Made by a program: the position numbers and the translations under genes. Of a stretch of DNA of 64,000 bases, positions 53,633-62,285 are shown one piece after another. The notes beneath the pieces are model-generated. The model did no database searches and had not been told where the DNA came from. It worked only from the letters and a program-made list of their open reading frames with translations. The DNA is from Paenibacillus solanacearum (GTDB taxonomy: Bacteria > Bacillota > Bacilli > Paenibacillales > NBRC-103111). The DNA is taken from positions 75,247-139,246 of the forward strand of contig NZ_CAJVAS010000011.1 of NCBI RefSeq assembly GCF_910593845.1. The letters are read 5' to 3'. Each line of letters opens with the position of its first letter. Position 1 is the first letter of the stretch.

Positions 53633-55219
53633 TTGTTCCGGTTCTTATTTCAGCAAGCGCAGCGCAAGCGGATGTTCGGTCAAAGCCATAGCGGCGGATC
53701 GGATTCGGCGTCCTCCCCTTCGGGCGGAAGGGCGATTTCGTCGTCGGTTGCCGCCAATACGGCTTACATTCAGCAGCTTCTCGGATCTCCCACCGATTTG
53801 CTGATCAGGGAATTCGGCGCCGGCCCCCGGAAGCATCGGCTTGTGCTTGTTTCGATCGACGGTCTGGCCGATAAAACCGTGTTGAATGACGATGTGCTCG
53901 GCGTGATCCAATCCGGCGACTGGCTGCAGCAAACGAGCCTGCCTGACGCCGGGGAAGCGGTACTGGATGCGCTGCATCACGAAGTGTTGGCCATTAACGG
54001 GATTGAGCGCATCGCAACGATGGACGAGGCGGTGCTGAACATTTTATCGGGAAATTCCGCCTTGTTTGTGGAAGGCGCGACCCAGGCACTCGCGCTCAGC
54101 AGCCAGGGATGGAAGAGCCGCGGGGTGGAAGAGCCGCAAACGGAGGCGCTCATTCGCGGTCCGCGGGAAGGCTTCACGGAGGACATGCGGGTTAATACGG
54201 CGCTGCTCCGGCGCCGCCTGCGCGATCCGAACCTGCGCATGGACAGCATACAAATCGGGCGCAGAAGCAAGAAAGACGTTGTGATCGCCTATATCCAGGG
54301 CATTGTTCATCCCGGATTGGTGAAGGAAGTGAAGCGGCGCATCGGTACGATTGACGTGGACGATCCCGAAGGATCCGGCTTTATCGAGCAGTGGATTATG
54401 GACAGCTTTCTCAGTCCGTTTCCGCAAATTCTGAACACGGAGCGCCCGGATAAAACAACCGCGGCGCTCACCCAAGGTAAGGTCGCCATAATTGTCGATG
54501 GGACGCCGTTTACCTTAGTACTGCCGATCACGATCGGATCGCTGGTGCAGTCGCCGGAAGACTATTATACGGATTGGATCATTTCTACCTTGATGCGGAT
54601 ATTGCGGTTCATTGCCGCCTTTCTGGCGACTTTCCTGCCGGCTTTATATATTGCGCTCGTCGAGTACCACCAGGGGATGATCCCCTCCAAGCTGGCGTTC
54701 TCCATTGCCGGCTCGCGCGAAGGGGTGCCGTTCCCGGCCGTAATCGAAGCGTCGCTGATGGAGGTCACGCTGGAAGTGCTGCGCGAAGCTGGGGTGCGAC
54801 TGCCGCGGCCGATCGGTCAGACGATCGGTATCGTAGGGGGCCTTGTCATCGGCGAGGCGGCCGTTGCAGCCGGGATCGTAAGCCCGATCATGGTTATCGT
54901 CGTGTCGATTACGGCGATTTCTTCCTTTGCGCTGCCGTCGTATGCGTTCGCGACCTCGCTGCGCATCATCCGTTTCGGCGTCATGATGGCAGCCGCCGCG
55001 TTCGGGTTGTACGGCATCGTGCTGGCGTACATCATGATTAACATTCACATCGTGAATCTGAAGAGCTTCGGCATTCCGTTTTCCACCCCGTTCGCGCCGT
55101 TTTTTCGCGGCGATTGGAAGGACTTGGTGGTGCGGGCCCCAGTTACATTACTGACCCGGCGGCCGCAAATGATGCAGACTACGGATGAGGTTCGTATGGA
55201 TACCCATGAGGGGAAGTGA
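53633..55219 (+). CDS. Germinant receptor A subunit (GerA family, operon 3)
   Basis: The 528-residue protein is read from TTG 53633, nine bases after GGAAGGAAGG; the frame is open upstream to ATG 53555 and ATG 53591, which lack ribosome sites. Canonical motifs are present: LIRGPREGFTEDMRVNTALLRRRL, ERPDKTTAALTQGKVAIIVDGTPFTLVLP and SIAGSREGVPFPAVIEASLMEVTLEVLREAGVRLP, with about five spans. A Ser/Gly-rich segment (about 17-40) near the N-terminus is variable in the family. Confidence 0.93.
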   Translation: MFRFLFQQAQRKRMFGQSHSGGSDSASSPSGGRAISSSVAANTAYIQQLLGSPTDLLIREFGAGPRKHRLVLVSIDGLADKTVLNDDVLGVIQSGDWLQQTSLPDAGEAVLDALHHEVLAINGIERIATMDEAVLNILSGNSALFVEGATQALALSSQGWKSRGVEEPQTEALIRGPREGFTEDMRVNTALLRRRLRDPNLRMDSIQIGRRSKKDVVIAYIQGIVHPGLVKEVKRRIGTIDVDDPEGSGFIEQWIMDSFLSPFPQILNTERPDKTTAALTQGKVAIIVDGTPFTLVLPITIGSLVQSPEDYYTDWIISTLMRILRFIAAFLATFLPALYIALVEYHQGMIPSKLAFSIAGSREGVPFPAVIEASLMEVTLEVLREAGVRLPRPIGQTIGIVGGLVIGEAAVAAGIVSPIMVIVVSITAISSFALPSYAFATSLRIIRFGVMMAAAAFGLYGIVLAYIMINIHIVNLKSFGIPFSTPFAPFFRGDWKDLVVRAPVTLLTRRPQMMQTTDEVRMDTHEGK

Positions 55220-55228
55220 GTCGGTTTC

Positions 55229-56341
55229 ATGAAAGTATTCGAATACGGAGATCGGGAAATTAACGCGTCGGAATTGTTTTTCTCCGTATCGTCGATGATT
55301 CTGGGTATGGGCATCCTGACGCTTCCCCGAGGGCTTACCAAGACGGTGCCGTCTTCCGACGGATGGATGACGATCGTCCTTGCCGGACTGCTGTCGATCG
55401 GCTTCGTATGGGTATTGATGACCCTGGCTACGCGGTTTCCGAACGAGACGATCGTGGAGTTTTCCCGAACGCTCGTCGGCAAGCATGCAGCGTGGGGCTT
55501 ATCGGTGCTGCTGTTTATCGCTTTCTTCATGTTCACCAGCTATGAAGTGCGCGGGGCGGCGGAGGTGGCGAAGCAATATTTGTTCCGAAGAACGCCGGTG
55601 GAAGTCATCGGACTGGCCTTTTTTCTTGTCGTGATCTATGCCGCATGCGGCACGAGGGTCGGGGTCATCCGGCTGAATGTTCTTTTTTTGCCGTTTGTGC
55701 TGGGCGTGTTCGTGCTGGTTATTGTCATGAATCTCGGATCTGTCCGCCTCGAGCATCTGCAGCCTGTATTCGTCAGCAATTGGAAGCAGATGTTCAGCGG
55801 CATATGGGAGAGCTTGTTTTCGTTTTTCGGCTTTGAAATCGTGCTCTTCTACGCCGCGCTGCTCAACCGTCCCGCCAAGGCGGTCAAAGCGGCGATATGG
55901 GGCGTGACGACGCCGATGCTTTTGTACGTTCTTTTATTTTTGTTCGTGATCGGCGTATTTTCGCCGGCGGCGACGGCTGAGCTGCAATATCCGACGGTGG
56001 AGCTGGCCAAGGAGATCGAGGTGCCCGGAGCCGTGCTTGAACGGTTCGAGTCGTTTTTTTTTACGATCTGGCTCATGACGCTGTTTAATTCGGCGGCGAT
56101 GTCGCTTGACATCTGCTCGTATATCATGTGCAGGCTGGTCGGGGCCCGGAAGCGGCTCAACGTCATTCTCAGCCTCGCACCGGTCATGTTTGTATTATCC
56201 TTCATTCCACGCGATCTGCATGAATTCAGCAGTTTCGGCAAGTTGACCAGCTTGGTCGATCTAACGGCTTGCATCATGATTCCGTGCATGCTCTATGTCG
56301 TATTTCTTATCAAGGGAGGGCGGCGTCGTGGCAAGGGGTAG
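55229..56341 (+). CDS. Germinant receptor B subunit (GerAB-type permease, operon 3)
   Basis: The 370-residue membrane protein starts at ATG 55229, nine bases after the A-subunit stop. About ten spans and the start INASELFFSVSSMILGMGILTLPRGLTK match the GerAB/ArcD/ProY family. The 3' end overlaps the C-subunit start by 14 bases. Confidence 0.92.
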   Translation: MKVFEYGDREINASELFFSVSSMILGMGILTLPRGLTKTVPSSDGWMTIVLAGLLSIGFVWVLMTLATRFPNETIVEFSRTLVGKHAAWGLSVLLFIAFFMFTSYEVRGAAEVAKQYLFRRTPVEVIGLAFFLVVIYAACGTRVGVIRLNVLFLPFVLGVFVLVIVMNLGSVRLEHLQPVFVSNWKQMFSGIWESLFSFFGFEIVLFYAALLNRPAKAVKAAIWGVTTPMLLYVLLFLFVIGVFSPAATAELQYPTVELAKEIEVPGAVLERFESFFFTIWLMTLFNSAAMSLDICSYIMCRLVGARKRLNVILSLAPVMFVLSFIPRDLHEFSSFGKLTSLVDLTACIMIPCMLYVVFLIKGGRRRGKG

Positions 56342-57557
56342 CAGCGCATGGTTCAAAGGGGTGCTGGCGGCCTGCGTGCTGCTGCTGGCGACCGGCTGCT
56401 GGGACCGGGTGGAGATCGATGAGCGAGGCTTTGTGATCGGGATTGCCGTCGATAAGCCGCGATCCCCCCGGGCGGAGACGCGAAGCCGGAGAGAAGCGCC
56501 GAATAAGCCGACCGGGAAAAACCGGTATGCCGCAACGTTCCAATTCGTCATTCCGGGCAAAATGCAAAACGGAGGGGGTAAAGGCTCGTCGTCGGCTGGA
56601 GACGAGTCGTTTCTGAATTTAACGTCCGAGGGAGATACGATATTCGACGTGGACCGGCAAATTTCCGCACGAGCGAGCCGTTCCCCGTACTATGAACATA
56701 TGAAAGTCATTATTATTTCGGAGCATGTGGCGAAGGAGTCTGGGGAATTCGCACGGATTATGGACTTTTTTTTGCGGGAGCCGGAGATGCGCAGAAGCGC
56801 CAAAGTGCTCATATCTAACGGCGAAGCGCGGGGAGCGCTTGAAATCACGCCGAAAAACGAGAAGCTCCCGGTCATGTACATTAACTACATCGCCGAGAAC
56901 AGCCCGAAAAATTCGCGCATGCTGCGGGAGACGAAGCTCGGCGATATTCATGAATTTTTGCTGCGGGGCCGCAGCTTTGCCGTACAGCGGGTTCTAAGCG
57001 CAGGCGGCGTGGAGGTAAAGGTCGTAGGTGCGGCGATTTTTCGCGGCAAGGACACCCGCTTGGTCGGATCGCTGGGCTCGGACGAAACCGAGGGATTGAA
57101 TCTGCTCACGGGAGAATTCGATACCGGCATCGTCAAGTCGGAGGTCGATGGCGAGCTGGTCGTATTCGAGGCGCTAGCCGCAAAGAGGAAGATAAAAGCG
57201 GATGTATCCGATCCGCAGCATATCCGGTTCACGATTTCGATCGACACGGAAGGCACGATCGGGGAAACGTTTAAACAGCTCGACTACGGGAAGGAAGCGG
57301 TCTTGGCCCGGGTCGAACAAGCGGTTGCAGCCGAAATGGAGCGGATGGAGCGCGAGGCGATTCATAAGCTGCAGAACGAATTCCAGACGGATGCAATGAG
57401 GCTGGGCGCCTTCTTGGAGCAAAAGCATAACAAGGTGTGGAAGCAAGTGAAGAACAACTGGGAAGAAAGGGAGCGGCTGTTCACCACTTGCGAAATTAAG
57501 CTGCAAACCAACGTGAAAATTCGGCGTCTGGGAACGGTCAACCGCTCTCACAAATAA
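56328..57557 (+). CDS. Germinant receptor C subunit, Ger(x)C lipoprotein (operon 3)
   Basis: The 409-residue lipoprotein is read from GTG 56328 after AAGGGAGGGCGG; ATG 56295 is inside the B gene without a site. Lipobox LATGC (Cys24) is followed by WDRVEIDERGFVIGIAVD. A basic, Arg/Pro-rich insertion (about 43-65, PRSPRAETRSRREAPNKP) separates the first two strands. The C-terminal Ger(x)C domain covers about 215-405. Confidence 0.92.
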   Translation: MARGSSAWFKGVLAACVLLLATGCWDRVEIDERGFVIGIAVDKPRSPRAETRSRREAPNKPTGKNRYAATFQFVIPGKMQNGGGKGSSSAGDESFLNLTSEGDTIFDVDRQISARASRSPYYEHMKVIIISEHVAKESGEFARIMDFFLREPEMRRSAKVLISNGEARGALEITPKNEKLPVMYINYIAENSPKNSRMLRETKLGDIHEFLLRGRSFAVQRVLSAGGVEVKVVGAAIFRGKDTRLVGSLGSDETEGLNLLTGEFDTGIVKSEVDGELVVFEALAAKRKIKADVSDPQHIRFTISIDTEGTIGETFKQLDYGKEAVLARVEQAVAAEMERMEREAIHKLQNEFQTDAMRLGAFLEQKHNKVWKQVKNNWEERERLFTTCEIKLQTNVKIRRLGTVNRSHK

Positions 57558-57574
57558 AGAAGGAGTGCATTCCT

Positions 57575-57733
57575 ATGTGGCAAACGATCCATAGCTATAT
57601 CCCGTCCGGGCTGACGTGGATTTGCGCAATGCTAAGCTGGCTTATTCCTTACGGCATGTATCGGATCAACAAGAAGCTTCATCAGCTCGGGGATCCGCCC
57701 TGGAAAAAGGACGGTACATGCGGAAGCGAATAG
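57575..57733 (+). CDS. Small protein at the end of ger operon 3
   Basis: A 52-residue frame starts at ATG 57575, seven bases after AGAAGGAG and 18 bases after the C-subunit stop. It has one hydrophobic stretch (GLTWICAMLSWLIPYGMYRI) and a charged tail (NKKLHQLGDPPWKKDG). Position and ribosome site suggest a real fourth gene of the operon. It is unlike the two-span small protein of operon 1. Confidence 0.75.
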   Translation: MWQTIHSYIPSGLTWICAMLSWLIPYGMYRINKKLHQLGDPPWKKDGTCGSE

Positions 57734-57798
57734 CAAAATGAGCGGGATTGCCAGCCGATCCAACGTCTTATGCGGAAGCAACAAACACTGATCCAGCT

Positions 57799-57836
57799 AA
57801 AAGATGCCCGGAGGCGAGGACTCGCTTCCGGGCATC
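57799..57836. terminator. Terminator between ger operon 3 and the collagen-like gene
   Basis: GATGCCCGGA (57803-57812) pairs with TCCGGGCATC (57827-57836). On the minus strand TTTT follows directly, so it best fits the end of the collagen-like gene; it may also stop the convergent ger transcript. Confidence 0.75.
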
Positions 57837-57849
57837 GGTTTCGGCAGCC

Positions 57850-58530
57850 TTAATAGCAAAAAAATTGGTTGACGCGGCGCAGGTCAAGGCCGAAGTAAAT
57901 CCAGAAACCGAACGGACCGCGGCCGAACCAGCGGTATCCGGCGATCGAGTCGCGACCGACGAACGTAAGGTAGATCCAATATTGTTCGCCGTTCGATTGC
58001 CAGATGTATACGTAGCGGAACAAACAGTTGCGAATGCTGCCGGGAGCGACCGACTGCGCCTGTATGGACTGCGTAGGGATGAACGACGGCGGTCCCGATG
58101 GCGGCGCTCCTACCTGTCCCGGGGCAGTTCCGCCTGGCCCGCCCGGTCCGCCGGGGAAGCCGCCGCCCGGGATGCCCGGCCCACCGGGGAAACCGCCGCC
58201 CGGGATGCCCGGCCCGCCGGGGAAACCGCCGCCGGGGATACCAGGCCCACCGGGGAAACCGCCGCCGGGCATTCCCGGCCCACCAGGGAAGCCACCGCCG
58301 GGGATACCAGGCCCACCGGGGAAACCGCCGCCGGGAATGCCCGGCGCACCGGGGAAACCGCCGCCGGGAATGCCCGGTCCTCCAGGGAAACCGCCGCCGG
58401 GAATGCCCGGCCCGCCGGGAAAGCCGCCGCCCGGAATACCCGGTCCTCCAGGGAGTCCCCCGCCCGTAGTGCCGCCGCCGGGCATGCCCGGAAGGAAACT
58501 GCGCTGCTCGCTATCAGACGGATATGTCAT
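57850..58530 (-). CDS. Collagen-like Gly/Pro repeat protein, probable spore-surface protein
   Basis: The 226-residue protein is read from ATG 58530 behind GAAGAGGAGAG; a longer frame lacks a site. A short N-terminus ([19 protein letters not shown]) leads to ten copies of an 11-residue unit of type [11 protein letters not shown] (residues 24-133). A Pro-rich link ([27 protein letters not shown]) joins this to a C-terminal aromatic domain (about 163-226: [53 protein letters not shown]) with one Cys at each end. There is no signal peptide, which fits mother-cell expression and spore coat or exosporium location. That location is inference. Confidence 0.85.
   Translation of the reverse strand: MTYPSDSEQRSFLPGMPGGGTTGGGLPGGPGIPGGGFPGGPGIPGGGFPGGPGIPGGGFPGAPGIPGGGFPGGPGIPGGGFPGGPGMPGGGFPGGPGIPGGGFPGGPGIPGGGFPGGPGIPGGGFPGGPGGPGGTAPGQVGAPPSGPPSFIPTQSIQAQSVAPGSIRNCLFRYVYIWQSNGEQYWIYLTFVGRDSIAGYRWFGRGPFGFWIYFGLDLRRVNQFFCY
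58132..58461 (-). repeat. Ten tandem 33-bp units coding for [11 protein letters not shown]
   Basis: The minus strand carries ten in-frame 33-bp units with few changes (Ala for Gly in unit 4, Met for Ile in unit 6, Gly for Ile in unit 10, Leu for Phe in unit 1). The repeats are similar enough to change number by recombination or slippage. Confidence 0.92.
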
Positions 58531-58947
58531 ATCCACTCTCCTCTTCACCGATATGTACTGCGTGCTTTTACACGTCAAACGCCTATTTACTATACCAATA
58601 TATGTTCCGATCGACTAAAGATGACCGGTTTCGAGCCCGTCCATTTCCCGTCCCGAGGCAATAATTTTCCGCGGTTTCGACTCCCGGGCTCTGTTCCTTC
58701 ACATGACGAGATGCGCATATGGCGAAGCCTAGGTAGTGATTATGAAAAAAGAATTTCGCAGCGCTTTGCAGTGTAAAATCGGATTTGCTATGCTACTAAA
58801 TATAGTTGCTGCTTTTGTTCTGGCGCATATGCCAGAAGTAGATGCGGCAAGAGACTGCCTGCGTTCACGAGAAGCGGGAGCGAGGCACATCTCATTTCTG
58901 CGCTAATAACAATAAACAATACCGGATGAACGGATAAAGGAGCCGCA
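58531..58947. other. Gene-poor interval between collagen-like gene and selO
   Basis: This 417-base interval holds the promoter region of the collagen-like gene on the minus strand and the leader of selO on the plus strand. A possible 54-codon frame (58742-58906, plus) begins MKKEFRSALQCK with a hydrophobic stretch after it, but the ribosome site (TAGGTAGTGATT) is poor. I see no RNA gene or mobile-element trace. Confidence 0.5.
58597..58624 (-). promoter_or_regulatory. Weak candidate SigE-type promoter of the collagen-like gene
   Basis: On the minus strand TCATCTT (58624-58618) and CATATATT (58604-58597) are spaced by 13 bases and loosely match the mother-cell SigE consensus. The distance to the start is about 65 bases. 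Confidence 0.25.
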
Positions 58948-60420
58948 ATGACGGAAAACAATACGATTGAAACGGGATGGCATTTCGATAACAGCTACGC
59001 TGGGTTGCCGACATCGTTTTTTACGAGAATCAACCCTACTCCGGTACGCTCACCGCAGCTGGCCGTGCTAAACGAGCCGCTTGCGGCGGCGCTGGGGCTG
59101 GATGTCCGCGCGCTGCGCAGCAGCGAAGGAGCCGCGGAACTGGCCGGCAACCGGATTCCCGAGGGCGCTGCGCCGCTTGCGCAAGCGTATGCAGGACATC
59201 AATTCGGGTATTTCACGATGCTCGGCGACGGCCGTGCGGTGCTGCTCGGCGAGCAGGTGACCCCTGCCGGCGAACGGATGGATATTCAGCTGAAGGGGGC
59301 GGGCCGAACGCCATACTCCCGCGGGGGCGACGGCCGTGCGGCGCTCGGACCGATGCTGCGCGAATATATGATCAGCGAAGCGATGCATGCGCTCGGCATT
59401 CCGACGACCCGCAGCCTGGCGGTGGTATCCACCGGCGAGGCGGTCACCCGAGAGCGGGAATATCCCGGTGCCGTTCTGACCCGCATAGCGGCCAGCCATC
59501 TGCGCGTCGGTACGTTCCAGTACGCTGCCAATTGGGGCACGCTAGAGGAGCTTGCGCAGCTGGCGGATTACACGCTGCAGCGGCATTATTCTGAAGCCGA
59601 CACGGGGGAGAACCGTTATTTGGCCCTGCTTCGGGAAGCGATCAAGCGCCAGGCTGCGCTCATCGCCAAATGGCAGCTCGTTGGGTTTATTCACGGCGTA
59701 ATGAATACCGACAACATGGCGCTGAGCGGCGAAACGATCGATTACGGGCCTTGCGCCTTCATGGATGTTTACGATCCGGCGACGGTGTTCAGCTCCATCG
59801 ACAGTCAGGGACGCTATGCCTACGGCAATCAGCCGCATATCGGCGCATGGAACCTTGCGAGATTGGCCGAAAGCTTATTGCCGCTGCTGCATGAGGACGA
59901 GGAGGAGGCCGTCCGGCTGGCCGAGGGCGCAATAGCTGGCTATGCGGAGCTGTACCGGGAGCACTGGCTCGCGGGAATGAGGGCGAAGCTGGGCTTGTTC
60001 GGCGAAGAACCGCAGGATGAAGCGCTGGCGGAAGACCTGCTTCGTCTAATGCACCAGCATCGCGCCGACTACACGAATACGTTCTGCGCGCTCACGCTTG
60101 GCAAGCCGGAGGATACGGCGCTGCACGGCAGCCCGGCCTTCGGACAGTGGCAGGAGCAGTGGCAGGCGAGATTAAGCAGGCAGCCGCAATCCACGGCCGA
60201 CGTGCAGCAGCGGATGCGCAGCAGCAACCCTGCAGTCATCCCGCGCAATCACCGGGTGGAAGAAGCGCTGGATGCCGCAGTGCAGCAAGGCGATTACAGC
60301 GTCATGCAGCGGCTGCTGGCGGCGCTGACGCGCCCCTACGCGTATGCGCCCGAGCAGGCGGAATACGCCTTGCCGCCGGAGCCGTCCAACCAGCCGTACC
60401 GCACGTTCTGCGGGACGTGA
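58948..60420 (+). CDS. selO: SelO/YdiU-family protein adenylyltransferase (pseudokinase)
   Basis: The 490-residue protein starts at ATG 58948 after AAAGGAG. Family hallmarks are [88 protein letters not shown] and [30 protein letters not shown], where the reversed nucleotide-binding site and metal ligands lie. SelO proteins transfer AMP from ATP to Ser, Thr or Tyr of other proteins, often redox enzymes. The C-terminus ends FCGT with Cys at the position of the selenocysteine or cysteine of the family. Confidence 0.95.
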   Translation: MTENNTIETGWHFDNSYAGLPTSFFTRINPTPVRSPQLAVLNEPLAAALGLDVRALRSSEGAAELAGNRIPEGAAPLAQAYAGHQFGYFTMLGDGRAVLLGEQVTPAGERMDIQLKGAGRTPYSRGGDGRAALGPMLREYMISEAMHALGIPTTRSLAVVSTGEAVTREREYPGAVLTRIAASHLRVGTFQYAANWGTLEELAQLADYTLQRHYSEADTGENRYLALLREAIKRQAALIAKWQLVGFIHGVMNTDNMALSGETIDYGPCAFMDVYDPATVFSSIDSQGRYAYGNQPHIGAWNLARLAESLLPLLHEDEEEAVRLAEGAIAGYAELYREHWLAGMRAKLGLFGEEPQDEALAEDLLRLMHQHRADYTNTFCALTLGKPEDTALHGSPAFGQWQEQWQARLSRQPQSTADVQQRMRSSNPAVIPRNHRVEEALDAAVQQGDYSVMQRLLAALTRPYAYAPEQAEYALPPEPSNQPYRTFCGT

Positions 60421-60479
60421 TACAGCGCAGCGGTCATCAGCCAGGTTCGAGGCGGCTGGCCCTATCGAGCCCAAATACA

Positions 60480-60521
60480 AAGAGCGCCTCTCGCCACGCA
60501 TCAGCGGGAAAGGGCGCTCTT
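60480..60521. terminator. Possible terminator between selO and the convergent transporter gene
   Basis: AAGAGCGCC (60480-60488) pairs with GGCGCTCTT (60513-60521) across a 24-base loop. No proper T-run follows, so the function is uncertain. Confidence 0.4.
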
Positions 60522-60609
60522 GTTGCGTTATCGTACCGGCGAAGCCGTGCCCGCATGAGGGGAAGGCTGGCCGAGGACGTGGATGCCGCGAGCTGGCGCA
60601 CCGCGGAGA

Positions 60610-62025
60610 TCAAATCAAGAAGATGGCCACGATGGTCGTCACGACCAGGCCGATGATGACCGGCTTCAAATTGCGGCGTGCCAGCTCGAACGGATCGACG
60701 CCGCAAATGGCGGCCGCCGGGATGAGCGCCCAAGGCACGAGCGTTCCGCCGCCGACCCAGATGGCGGCAATTTGCCCGAGTGCGGTCAGCGTTGCGATGC
60801 CGGAGCCGATGGCGGCGGCGAACAGATGCGCGATCGATCCGGCCAGCGAGATGCCGGAGAAGCCGGAGCCGTCCAGGCCGGTGATGGCTCCTACGACGGT
60901 GAGCGTAACCGCGCCGATCGCCTGATTGATCGGCACCGTGTTCGCCAGGGCGAAGCCGAGGTCGTTCACGAGGCCGTGCGAGCCTTCCGGCAGCACCTTG
61001 CCGAAGATGTCCGTAAACGCCGAGTCGCCGAGATAGAAGAAGGCGGCGATCGGAATGACTGGACCGAACACGCGGAAACCGAACAGAAAACCATCGATCA
61101 AATAGCCGGTCGCCTGCTCCAGTCCCCGCCCGCGATGGGCCAGCAGCGAGATGAGCAGCATCGCGAGAAGCGCCGTGCCTCCGACGAGGGCGGTAGCGTC
61201 GCCGCCTTGCAGGTTGAAGGCGTACATCGCGGCCACGTCGGCGAGAAACAGCACCGGAACGAGCACGGCGAGTACCCGCCTGACGCCGCGAGAGAGCAGA
61301 GACGGCGCTGCGGGAAGCGACTCATGCTCGGCGCGTTCCGTCAGGACCGCATCGGTCCGTCCGGTGGCGGCGGTCAATTTGCCGCTGCGCATATCGCGTC
61401 GCATCAGCCAGAACGCCGATACGGTCGTAACGGCGCCCATCACAATCACGAGCGGCACGCTTGCTTCGATGACGGCGCCGACGGGAATGCCCGCCGCATC
61501 AGCCGTCAGCTTCGGTGCGCCCTGAATGACGAAATCGCCCGACAGCGCAATGCCGTGTCCGAACAAGTTCATCGCCATCGCCACTGCCAGCGCCGGCAGC
61601 CCTACGCGCAGCGCGACGGGCAGAAGTACGGCGCCGAGCAGCGCTACGGCTGGCGACGGCCAGAAAAACCACGAAATGATCATCATTACAATCCCGATGA
61701 TCCAGAACGCCAGCGCCGGCGTCCGGATCAGCTTCGCCACGGGGGAAATCATCGACTCGTTGATCCCTGTCCGCTGCAGCACCTTGCTCATCGCCACGAT
61801 GATGGAAATGATCAGGATGGTGCCAAGCAACTCCTTAATGGCATAAATAAAGCTGTTGAACACGCCGCTGACGGATGCGTGCAGCGACTGCGTCGAGAGA
61901 ATGCCGAGAACAAAGATGCCGACGATGCAGAGGATCGTCGTATCCCGGCGCATGACCATGAACCCGATGATCAGCAAAATACAGAGCAGATACACCCAGT
62001 GCAATGAAATTAACGTTACTTCCAT
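60610..62025 (-). CDS. Multi-span membrane transporter, ion-transporter-like
   Basis: The 471-residue protein is read from ATG 62025, six bases after GGAGGTGAG; a longer frame has no site. About 11-12 hydrophobic segments are visible, with a central cytoplasmic loop (about 215-260, MRRDMRSGKLTAATGRTDAV) dividing two halves. Segments such as MNLFGHGIALSGDFVIQGAPKLTADAAGIPVG and the small-residue-rich C-terminal helices recall the ion-transporter superfamily (GntP, CitMHS, DctM). Substrate and family are uncertain. Confidence 0.7.
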   Translation of the reverse strand: MEVTLISLHWVYLLCILLIIGFMVMRRDTTILCIVGIFVLGILSTQSLHASVSGVFNSFIYAIKELLGTILIISIIVAMSKVLQRTGINESMISPVAKLIRTPALAFWIIGIVMMIISWFFWPSPAVALLGAVLLPVALRVGLPALAVAMAMNLFGHGIALSGDFVIQGAPKLTADAAGIPVGAVIEASVPLVIVMGAVTTVSAFWLMRRDMRSGKLTAATGRTDAVLTERAEHESLPAAPSLLSRGVRRVLAVLVPVLFLADVAAMYAFNLQGGDATALVGGTALLAMLLISLLAHRGRGLEQATGYLIDGFLFGFRVFGPVIPIAAFFYLGDSAFTDIFGKVLPEGSHGLVNDLGFALANTVPINQAIGAVTLTVVGAITGLDGSGFSGISLAGSIAHLFAAAIGSGIATLTALGQIAAIWVGGGTLVPWALIPAAAICGVDPFELARRNLKPVIIGLVVTTIVAIFLI

Positions 62026-62196
62026 TCCGCTCACCTCCAGTGGGGCGCAGCCTGCGGCATGCGCCGTCACTCCATTAGACAAAAGCCTAATGCTTTTGTA
62101 ATACAACGTATGCAGCGGCCGGCGTTTGGTGAGAACATGCTTTAGGCTTTTGTTCCAGAGGAGCGGAAGGCGCGCGGTCTGCGGGCGGACAACAAC

Positions 62197-62227
62197 GAAT
62201 AACCCTCAGCAGGGCTGAGGGTTATTC
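62197..62227. terminator. Perfect 14-bp hairpin downstream of the HAD gene
   Basis: GAATAACCCTCAGC (62197-62210) pairs exactly with GCTGAGGGTTATTC (62214-62227) around AGG. T-rich runs lie only within the stem. It probably ends the HAD transcript on the minus strand, upstream of the transporter gene. The rest of the interval 62026-62285 shows nothing clear. Confidence 0.6.
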
Positions 62228-62285
62228 GGGAATACGTATTATCCATATCTATCAGGCTTGCCTGGCGGTGCAAGCGGAATGACGA

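Noticed and set aside
58132-58461. Possibility that the 33-bp tandem repeat is a CRISPR array
   Set aside because: Units are contiguous without unique spacers and encode a regular peptide in frame.
58028-58618. Plus-strand Gly/Pro-rich frame opposite the collagen-like gene, which also reads as Gly-Lys-Pro repeats
   Set aside because: Repeats on one strand create repeats on the other. The minus-strand frame has the ribosome site, the non-repeat N- and C-terminal domains and the terminator.
57748-58776. 342-codon plus-strand frame with Arg/Ala/Thr repeats across the same region
   Set aside because: It is the third reading of the 33-bp repeat, without ribosome site or recognisable domain.
60583-62007. 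474-codon plus-strand frame opposite the membrane transporter
   Set aside because: It is highly charged and low in complexity, the expected complement of a hydrophobic membrane-protein gene.
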